Shown here: one piece after another, positions 56,835 through 64,000 of the stretch
How the letters are laid out: the number at the start of each line of letters is the position of its first letter
Numbering within the stretch: position 1 is the stretch's first letter
Source: Cynocephalus volans
Lineage: Eukaryota > Chordata > Mammalia > Dermoptera > Cynocephalidae
Assembly: GCF_027409185.1 (NCBI RefSeq)
Contig: NC_084475.1
Span: forward strand, 18,310,130 to 18,374,129
DNA: 64,000 nt
Direction of reading: 5' to 3'
Translations under genes and position numbers: made by a program
The notes under the pieces: generated by a model
What the model saw: the letters and a program-made list of their open reading frames with translations, nothing else
Databases searched by the model: none
What the model was told of the DNA's origin: nothing

Positions 56835-57640
56835 GCTATGCATTGCTTTGCCCCCCACGCATTTGTCACCCCACTTCCCCTGGGTGACAGAGATGCAAAG
56901 GATGACTCAAAGCCCATCTCTACTGAGCAGTGAGAGGCCCCGAAGTGGTTAATCTCCCTTTGGGATGCTCAAGCAAGAGCCATCCCTTCCTTGGGAAATT
57001 AACCCCGAATTGGGGTTCTCTCCCTGCATTTATTTTCCAGACCAGGAAGTTACAGGAAGAGAACAAAGGTGGGGTTATAGTTTATTTATTTATTTATTTA
57101 TTTATTTATTATTTTTTTAAAGATGACCAGTAAGGGGATCTTAACCCTTGACTTGGTGTTGTCAGCACCACACTCACCCAGTGAGCAACCGGCCATCCCT
57201 ATATGGGATCCGAACCCGTGGCCTTGGTGTTATCAGCACCACACTCTCCCAAGTGAGCCACGGGCTGGCCTGGGGTTATAGTTTAACAATATAGGCTGGT
57301 AAAGTTCAGTGAAACAAGCCAGATGACATTCCAGCGAGGCAATCAAGTGGTCCTGTCAATGCAAGCTTGATCTTAGCAAACATTCCTTCTTACAGCAGTT
57401 TCTCAGTATCTTTACATAACAATCAGTAACTAGTCTGTCTTTGAGCCAGCAACCTGCTGTGCCACAATTCTTTGTCTTACACCAGAGACTTACAGCCTGA
57501 GGAGAATTTCTTGTCCTTGCAAGGTCAATATTTGAAACTGCAAGGCTTTGGAAAACCAGGCTCTGTGAAGTACATATGCTTTTTAGTATATTCCACAAAA
57601 TGAGATCATGGGCTTGGAAATGCCTTGAAAAAGATGTCAA
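56835..57640 (-). mobile_element. ERV LTR, inverted relative of the array-bearing LTR
   Basis: The minus strand aligns with 49625-51110: CACAGAGCCTGGTTTTCCAA, GAATGTTTGCTAAGATCAAG, AATAAATGCAGGGAGAGAAC and GGGGTGACAAATGCGTGGG. It has one copy of the 34-bp unit (57410-57443) where the other LTR has 28. A dimeric SINE interrupts it at about 57082-57272. It lies in an intron of the golgin-like pseudogene. Confidence 0.85.
57082..57272 (-). mobile_element. Dimeric tRNA-derived SINE (CYN-like) with target duplication
   Basis: The reversed tail is a TTTA-rich run. Two tRNA-like units follow in tandem, each with a gtgtggtgctga block read on the minus strand, the first headed GGCCAGCCCGTGGCTCACTT. 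ggggttatagttta occurs on both sides as a 14-base target duplication. It is inserted in the LTR at 56835-57640. Confidence 0.9.
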
Positions 57641-59408
57641 GTGTGATTCAGGGGGAGGAAATATTACTGCCGAATGGTTACTATAGGTGTCAGTGTTAGT
57701 GCACCCCGACTACATCTTCTCCCTGCTGAATCCTGACTTCACCTTTCTGTATTTGCAGTCCTACCACGACTTGATAAAAGAGTGAGATGCTCTCCACCTG
57801 CACATGGAGTATAATAGGTAGGAGGGGGAAGGTGGATGGCAGGTCTGGGGGGCCTCAGCATGGGGGATGGGGTGGGAGGTGGGAGGGTTACAGGTGAGCA
57901 CAATGAAGTGGATGCACAGGTTTCGACGTGCAGAGCCAAGCTGTGGTCCCAGCTGTGCCAGTGACTCACATGTGGCCTCAGACAATTCATGTCCACTCTC
58001 TGGACTGGTACTTGTGACTCTTGGTTCCTGGGGTCCCCTTCCCATGCCATGGTCCTCTGGTTGTGTGTCATAGTCACTGCCTTGATCACCAAAGTGATCC
58101 TTTCTGTTCCTCATTCTTCCCATTCTCCATCACCTCTGGCCACAGGAACAATGATGTGGACCGCAAGTGTCGCCAGTCCCAACTGAAGGGGAAGCTTCAG
58201 GTCCTTGTGATGGAGAACGTGGCCTTGCAGCTCCCTATGGAAAAACTCGAGACATCCAAGCTCCTGCCACAAGAAGTGAGTGTCTGCAGCACAGGGTTTT
58301 GGTTTTATGGGGGTGGGAGTAGAGAGGAAGGTGGCAGCCTGTCCGTTCTGCAGCCACTCCCTCCATGGCTCACGCCCCTGTCTCTGGGCAGGTGCACACT
58401 TTGAGGGAGGGGCATGGCCTGAGTCACATCCAGGAGCCAGAGACATGCTTGGCTGATATACGCAGGTGGACAGGTAAGCTGGGACTAGGGTGGCCTAGGA
58501 GCAGGTGAGGGAAGAGAACGAGGTGTGTGCCAGCAGATGGCAAGTCTGCTCGCCTGAGCCTCAGTGTCCCCCATCTGCAAAGAGGGGTGGGGTGCCCATT
58601 GTCAGCGACCCACAGTTGTCTTCTGCACAAGAATGTGAAGAACTCTGTTTGAAAGTGGTTTGTATGATTGAACATCATCTGGCCATAAGGAATGATTAGC
58701 CAGGAAGCCATGGTCTGGGGTGAGGAGCCTGAATTAGCAGCTATGGGTCGAGAAGAGGGTTTTGTGAAACTCCAGAGACCAGAGGCCCTTCTCATCCAAT
58801 TCCTTTCTCAGCAGAGCCTCCATCCCTGAAGCCTCCAGCAGGGTCCAGCGAGGAAGAATGGTGGCTGCAGGTGGAGGCTGAGCAGCTGGAGAGCCTGGTG
58901 GGTCAGTTCCAGGCTCAGGTAAAGGACAACGAGGGTCTGAACCACCTGAACCAGGAGCAGGAGAAGCAGCTTCTGGAGCTGGGTTGGGCTACTGGGCTCT
59001 GAGGCAAGCAGCCCACCAAGTGCTGGAGGGCATGCAGTGCCACCACACCACCACCAGCTGCCTGCTGTCCCAGGCCCGTGAACTCCAGGAGCATGTGGCT
59101 AAGCTGTAGACTGGCCTCATCAGGCTGGTGTCCTACCCGCCCTGCCAGCCTGCCCTCCACCCTCAACCCCTGGGCCTTTGTTTCCCCACCTGTAAAATGG
59201 GGTGGTGGAGGCCTCACATGAAAGGGTACCTAGGAAGACACCTTGTGAGCCAGTGTCCTGTGCCCCCTTCCCTGTGCCATGGGTCTCCATCTGCATCAGG
59301 TGGCCACCGATTGCTTCTCTCCACCCAGACCAATTAGAACAAGGAGGTCACCAGTGCACTGCAGTCAGGACAGCATGTGAAGATGGAGCTGGCTGAGAAG
59401 TTGGACCA

Positions 59409-60870
59409 GAAAAAAACCAGAAGTAAGAAAAAAAGAGGAAAACACCAAGATGAAGGAGAAAACACCCAAAAGAAGAACAAAATACCCAAAAAAGTACAAA
59501 ATACCCATAAAAGGAAGAAAACACCCAAAAGAAGAAGAAAACAACCAAGAAAGGAAGAAAACCCCAAGCAAAAGAAAACAGACAAAATAGGAAAACATCC
59601 CAAAGAAGAAGAAATTACCAAAGAGGAAGAAAACACCCCCAAATGAAGAAAAAAACTACAAAAAAGTAGAAAACACCTAGAACAAGAAGGAAACACCCCA
59701 AACAGGAACACCCCAGCAAAAAGAAGAAAACCACAACATAAAGAAGAAACTCCCCCAAAAGAAGACAACCTGAACAAAAAGAACCCAAGAGAAGGAAGAA
59801 AAATCTCCCCAAAATAAGAAAACCCCAGCAAAAGAAGAAACCTCTCCAAAAGAAAACCCTAAAAAAAGAATAGCCCCATAAAAGAAGAAAAAAACAAAAC
59901 CCAAATAGAACAAAATCCCAATGAAAATAAAACTCCAACAGAAAGAAGAACCCCCAAAAGAAAAGGATCCCCCCATGAAAACAAGAAGAACACCAAAAAA
60001 CCCCAAAAGAAGAAAAAACCCAGAAAACCCCAAGAAAAAGAAAATCCCAACAAAAAGAACCCCAACAAGAAAACACCCCAAAAGAAGAAAACCCCAGCAA
60101 AAAAACCCCCACAACATAAAGAAGAAACTCCCCCAAGAGAAAACCCCAAAAGAAGACAACCTGAACAAAAAGAACCCAAGAGAAAGAAGAAAAATCTCCC
60201 CCAAATAAGAAAACCCCAGCAAAAGAAGAACCCCCCCAAAAGAAAACCCTAAAAAAAGAAAACTCCCATAAAAGAAGAAAAACAAAATCCCAAATAGAAC
60301 AAAATCCCAATGAAAATAATACTCTAACAGAAAGAAGACCCCCCCAAAAGAAAAGGATCCCCCCATGAAAACAAGAAGAACACCAAAAAACCCCAAAAGA
60401 AGAAAAAACCCAGAAAAGAAAGCCCCAAGAAAAAGAAAATCCCAACAAAAAGAAAATCCCAACAAAAAGAAAACATCCCAAAAGAAGAAAACCCCAGCAA
60501 AAAGAAGAAACCCAAAATAAAGAAAACCAAAAACTCCCCAAGAATAAAACTCCCACAATAAGAAGAAAACCCTAAGAAACCCGCCAAAAAGAACCACCCC
60601 CTAAAAATAGAAACCACCCCAAAAAGAAAAACCTATTGAAGAGAAGAAAACCCAAAAAAGAAGTGAACCAAAAAAAGAGAAAACAAAAAAAAAAGGATAG
60701 AAAAACACACACAGAAAAAAAAAAAACCCAGAAATACAACAAAGAAGAAAAATAGTAAAAAAACAGAGAGAAAAAACAAGAAAAAGAAAAAAGAAAAAAC
60801 ATAAAGGAAAAACCAAAATAAAAAAATAGGAAAAAAAAGAAAAAACAACAACAAAAAAAGAAAGCATCAG
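59409..60870 (+). repeat. A-rich low-complexity array with internal long-range duplication
   Basis: About 1.46 kb built almost wholly of A, C and G in aagaagaaaacccc-type words. It begins directly after the last golgin-like exon. A block of about 380 bp recurs: acaacataaagaagaaac at about 59733 and 60111, and aaaaggatccccccatgaa at about 59962 and 60352. Long minus-strand frames (313 and 306 codons) arise only because the reverse strand lacks stop triplets. Confidence 0.9.
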
Positions 60871-62025
60871 GGTGGCCTTCCCAGTAGTCCAGCCTCCCCT
60901 CTGGGGCCTGTAGGGCAAGACCAGTACAATTGGTCCCTTGGGTATGCAAGGCCAGGGGACTGTAGGGTCAGGCCAGGGGGTCTTTAGTGCCAGGGCAGGC
61001 CAAGGAAGCACCTAGAACAGGCCTAAGAGGCCAGGGGTGGCGTTAGTGGGAGGCCAGACCAGGCCAGGGTGGCCCTTAGCACCAAGAAAGGCCAAGGGAT
61101 TCCTGGACAGGCCAGTCAAGGGGGCACTTAGGGCACTTAGGAGTGCCTTTAGTGGCAGGGTGGCCCTGATGGCACTGCCCCAGTAGGGGCAGACCAGTAA
61201 AGAGGGGCCACATGGCAGGCCAGGCCAGTGGGCTCCTTGGGCAGGACAGGACAGGCCAGCCGTTCGTGGTAGGAGGGACTTGGCAGCATGCCTGGCCAGG
61301 GCAGCCCTTAGTGGCAGACGAGGGCACAGGGGCCCTAGGGGCAGCCCAGGCCATGGGGGCACTTAGCGGAAGGCAAGCCAAGGCAGGACTTGCCAGGGTG
61401 GTCCTTGGCTCTGGGCCAGTCTGGGCCAGGTGGGCCCATAGTGCAAGGCCTGGCAGGCTAGGGGTGCCCTAGGGGCAGGCCAGGCAGGGACAGAGGAGTC
61501 TTAGGAGCAGGCAAGGCCAGTCTAGAGGGTCTCTAGAGGCAGGCTTGCCCAGTGGGTCCCAAAGGGCACACCAGCCAGCTGGACCCCTTGGTGTGAGGTC
61601 AGGCCAAGGAAGCACATAGGGCAGGCCTGCCAGGCCAAAGGGTCCCTGGGGGGCCAGTCTGGGCCAAAGAAGCACTTGGGGTAGGTCTGGCAGGTCCTTA
61701 GCAGAAGGGGGACCTCAGCGGCAGGGAGGCCCTGAACAGTAGGCCTGGACATGGAGGCCCTTAGTACCAAGTGTGCTTGGCCAGGCGGGCCCTTAGTGCC
61801 AGCCCAGGACAGGGAAGCTCTGAGGCAGTGGGGGTCTCGTACAGGCCTGGCCAGGACCACCCTTAGTGGCAGTGGGGCCATTAAAAGGGGGCCTGTCCAG
61901 GGCAGCCCTTAGTGGCAGGCCAGGAAATGCCAGAGGTGCCCTTAGTGGCAGGGCAGGTGGGGGGCCAGGGACTCTCTTAGAGGCAGAGCAGACCAGGCCA
62001 AGGGGGCCCTAGGGGGGCTCTTTCT
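60871..62025 (+). repeat. GC-rich degenerate minisatellite
   Basis: Irregular repeats of words such as ggccaggccagg, cccttagtggcagg and ggggcccttag run for about 1.15 kb with unit lengths of roughly 30-60 bp. Composition switches abruptly from the A-rich array at about 60870. Confidence 0.85.
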
Positions 62026-62086
62026 CTCTTTCTTTCTCTTTCCCTTCCTTCCCTTCCTTCCTTTCCTTCCCTTCCCTTCCTTAGAC
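62026..62086 (+). repeat. Pyrimidine microsatellite
   Basis: A run of ctttctttctcttt changing to ccttcccttcc. It separates the minisatellite from the mitochondrial insertion. Confidence 0.9.
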
Positions 62087-62743
62087 AAAAGGGCTGGTGG
62101 TGTATTTGATGTTGAATCCTGATACAAGTTCTGATTTGCCGTCTGTTAGGTGGAATGGGGCTCGGCTGGTTTCTGCTAGTGTTGAAAGGAATCATATCAT
62201 GGCTGGAGGCCATGACGGGAGGATCAATCGTGTAAATTCTTCAGTGGTGATGAGGGCTGATAGGGTGTAGGATCTATTTACAAGTAGGAGTGATACAAGG
62301 ATGATGGCTAGGGTGACTTCGTATGAAATTGTTTGGGCTACTGCTCAGAGGGGCCGATTAGGGCGTATTTGGAGTTTGAAGCTCATTCTTATCAGAGGAT
62401 TGAGTAGACGGCTAAGCTTGAGGTGGCAGGATGAACAGCTCTCCCATGTTTAGGTTGGCTAGGGGGTGGGGTATTGGTCGTGGCACCCACGTGGTGAGTG
62501 CTAGAGTGAGGGCTCGTGTGGGTGCAATGATGTCAAGAGAGGTGGCTGATGTTAGGGGTCCGAGCGGTTCTTTGGTGGAAAGTTTAATTGCATCGGCGAA
62601 AGGTTGGAGGAGACCGTAGGGGCCAGTGATGTTGGGTCCTTTGCGAAGCTGTATAAGGCCGAGCATTCTCCGTCCTACGAGAGTGAGGAATGCCATGGTG
62701 AGTATGACGGGGTGATGGGTAGGAGCATGTAGTGGCGTGCATG
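62087..62743 (-). pseudogene. ND1: ND1 fragment in the mitochondrial insertion
   Basis: Minus-strand readings include [20 protein letters not shown] and [20 protein letters not shown], the conserved N-terminal part of complex I subunit ND1. Later segments resembling SGFN near the left edge are in a different frame. The N-terminal leader is disrupted and the last third of the gene is missing. Confidence 0.9.
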
Positions 62744-62744
62744 G

Positions 62745-62819
62745 TGTTAGGAAGGGGAGTTGAACCTCTGACTGGAAAGTCTTAAGCTTTATGCAATTGC
62801 CGGGCTCTGCCATCCTAAC
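62745..62819 (-). pseudogene. Mitochondrial tRNA-Leu(UUR) copy
   Basis: 75 bases with complementary acceptor arms (GTTAGGA with TCCTAAC), a TAA anticodon in a CTTAAGA loop and a GGTTCAACTCC T-arm. The cloverleaf looks intact, but the copy is nuclear and is not expected to be expressed. Confidence 0.9.
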
Positions 62820-64000
62820 GAGCCCTGCTCTGGGGCGGGGCGTGTGGGGACGGGCTGAGTTGAGATTATATCACTCATCGGGGTTGGAGGCACTTTTTGA
62901 AGTGGGCCTTATATCTCTTGTCCTTTCATACTGCAAGAAGTGCAGGGATAGATAGAAACCGACCTGGATGGCTCCGGTCTGAACTCAGATGACGTAGGAC
63001 TTTAGTCCTTGAACAAATGAACGTTTAATAGCAGCTGCAGCCTTAGGATGTCCTGATCCAACATCGAGGTCGTAAACTCCATTGACGAAAGGAACCCTGA
63101 AATAGAATTGCGCTGTCATCCCCAGGGTAACTTGTTCCGTTGATCAAATTGTTTGGGGTCAATGGGTGATTGTGTCGCTTTGACTGGTTGGTCTAGGTCA
63201 CAGTCATTCAGAGGTTTTATTTTGGTCCGAAGTCACCCCAACCGAACCTTCTAGCTCAGAGAGTTTTGTGGTGTTGCCTAGGTTAGGTTTGTATTGTTTT
63301 GCTTGAGCCAGTTAATTCAAGCTCCATGGGGTCTTCTCATCTTATTTTTATATCCCCGCCTCTCACGGGGAGGTCAGTTTCACTGGCTGGAAGTGGGCGA
63401 CAGTGAAACCCTAGTGTGGCCTTTCATACAAGTCCCTAATTAAGAGACAGTGAAACTCTCGTGAGGCCTTTCATACAAGTCCCTAATTAAGAAACAAATG
63501 ATAATGCAACCTTTGCATGGTCAGGATGCCGGGGCCATTGAACTGTGTCCCTGGGCAGGCAGCGCCTCGAATACTCGGAATGCTGGAAGTGACACTTCTG
63601 GTAAACAGGTGGGGTTTGTCGTCGCCGAGTTCCTTCTGCTTCTTTGCATCTTGTCTTCGCGCAGCCTGTGTCGGGTTAACGACCGAAGGTACAGGTGGCT
63701 TTGGTTGGACAATTCTGACTGGGTTGTTATCAGTGGGCGTCCGATCTGATACAGGCTCCTGCGGGGAGAACAGGGCTCTTGTTACTCACGTGAACAGCAT
63801 CTCTTCTGTGTAGACACAGATGGATCCAGGTGGGTGTTAGGAGTTTGGCGTGCATGATGTGGAGTAAGTTTTGTCATCGTTGAACTTGAATACTTTCTTA
63901 GTTGGTGGCTGCTTTTAGGACAACAGTGGATGGCTGGTGGCCGCTCTCTATAGGGGGCTGTGCCCCGTGTCTACAGAGCTGCGCCCCTTTAGACTAACAT
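62820..64000 (-). pseudogene. Mitochondrial 16S rRNA fragment
   Basis: Conserved 16S 3' blocks are readable on the minus strand (for example the complements of catccccagggtaacttg and aggatgtcctgatccaacat). The gene runs off the right end, so about 1.18 kb of roughly 1.6 kb is present. A direct duplication lies at 63399-63492. Confidence 0.92.
63399..63492 (+). repeat. 47-bp tandem duplication within the 16S copy
   Basis: gacagtgaaac begins at 63399 and again at 63446, and both units end in cctttcatacaagtccctaa. They differ at a few bases. Mitochondrial 16S normally has this segment once. Confidence 0.9.

Larger units (their letters stand above)
54182..59408 (+). pseudogene. GOLGA2: GOLGA2-like (GM130) unprocessed pseudogene, partial
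   Basis: Nine or more segments align in order with golgin A2, the cis-Golgi coiled-coil tether. They are 54182-54271 (MSEETRQRKLAVARKK), 55478-55594 (LRDYQQRNSPCDPPGAKNK, GSNPDSTTSGGC), 56181-56274 (SEKAQLQRALANGHHA), 56368-56474, 57759-57817, 58146-58275 (KLQVLVMENVALQL), 58392-58473 (VHTLREGHGLSHIQEPE), about 58812-59112 ([20 protein letters not shown]) and 59331-59408 (EVTSALQSGQHVKMELAEKL). Introns with AG/GT borders persist, so it arose by DNA duplication. In-frame stops occur at 56401-56403, after LIKE near 57785, near 58998 and in the last exon. Some parental exons are missing and the 3' half of the gene is absent. Confidence 0.88.
62087..64000 (-). pseudogene. Nuclear mitochondrial DNA insertion (ND1, tRNA-Leu, 16S rRNA)
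   Basis: The minus strand carries the mitochondrial gene order 16S rRNA, tRNA-Leu(UUR), ND1. It starts in the 16S gene beyond the window end and stops within ND1 at about two thirds of its length. ND1 is frameshifted and the 16S part has a 47-bp duplication, so this is a nuclear copy rather than a mitochondrial sequence. The left edge abuts a microsatellite. Confidence 0.93.

Noticed and set aside
49625..57640. The two related LTRs as ends of one provirus
   Set aside because: They are in opposite orientations and the sequence between them holds an L1 and golgin-like exons, not viral genes.
59615..60597. Minus-strand frames of 313 and 306 codons rich in Phe, Leu and Ser
   Set aside because: They come from the A/C-rich tandem array, whose reverse strand lacks stop triplets. 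No domain, splice or promoter support.

Overview
This is a vertebrate nuclear genomic window with spliced exons, long introns and dense retrotransposons. The lineage marker is a tRNA-Ile-like SINE present as monomers and dimers on both strands (clearest at 19005-19098, 30993-31083 and 57117-57272). It resembles the CYN-SINE family described from colugos (Dermoptera), so I infer a colugo (Galeopterus or Cynocephalus). That assignment comes from memory of the family, not from a database search.

Left part, about 0.7-36.2 kb: the 3' portion of TNRC6C on the plus strand (GW182 family, microRNA silencing). Fifteen coding exons join in one open frame of 776 codons plus a stop. They encode the end of the UBA domain, the Q-rich region, the PABP-binding PAM2 motif, the RRM and the C-terminal silencing tail. 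A 3'UTR of about 2.6 kb follows. The introns hold two L1 fragments, a complete MaLR (MST-like) element with a 5-bp target duplication, MLT1-like LTRs, DNA transposon remnants, many SINEs and a processed MRPS36 (KGD4) pseudogene.

Middle, about 36.2-48.9 kb: the last two coding exons of TMC6 lie at 41.41-41.06 kb on the minus strand, tail to tail with TNRC6C as on human 17q25. The rest of TMC6 is not recognisable to the right. Instead there is an L1 5' fragment lacking its 3' end, then an orphan CpG-island promoter near 48.8 kb with candidate minus-strand exons of an unrecognised gene.

Right part, about 49.3-64 kb: a rearranged, repeat-rich patch. An ERV LTR carries 28 copies of a 34-bp unit, and an inverted relative at 56.8-57.6 kb has exactly one. 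Then come an old L1, a decayed intron-containing GOLGA2-like pseudogene (54.2-59.4 kb), an A-rich array, a GC-rich minisatellite and a nuclear mitochondrial insertion (ND1, tRNA-Leu, 16S rRNA) running off the window end.

The only clearly functional genes visible are TNRC6C and possibly TMC6. Everything right of about 41.4 kb looks like a breakpoint region or an assembly join.
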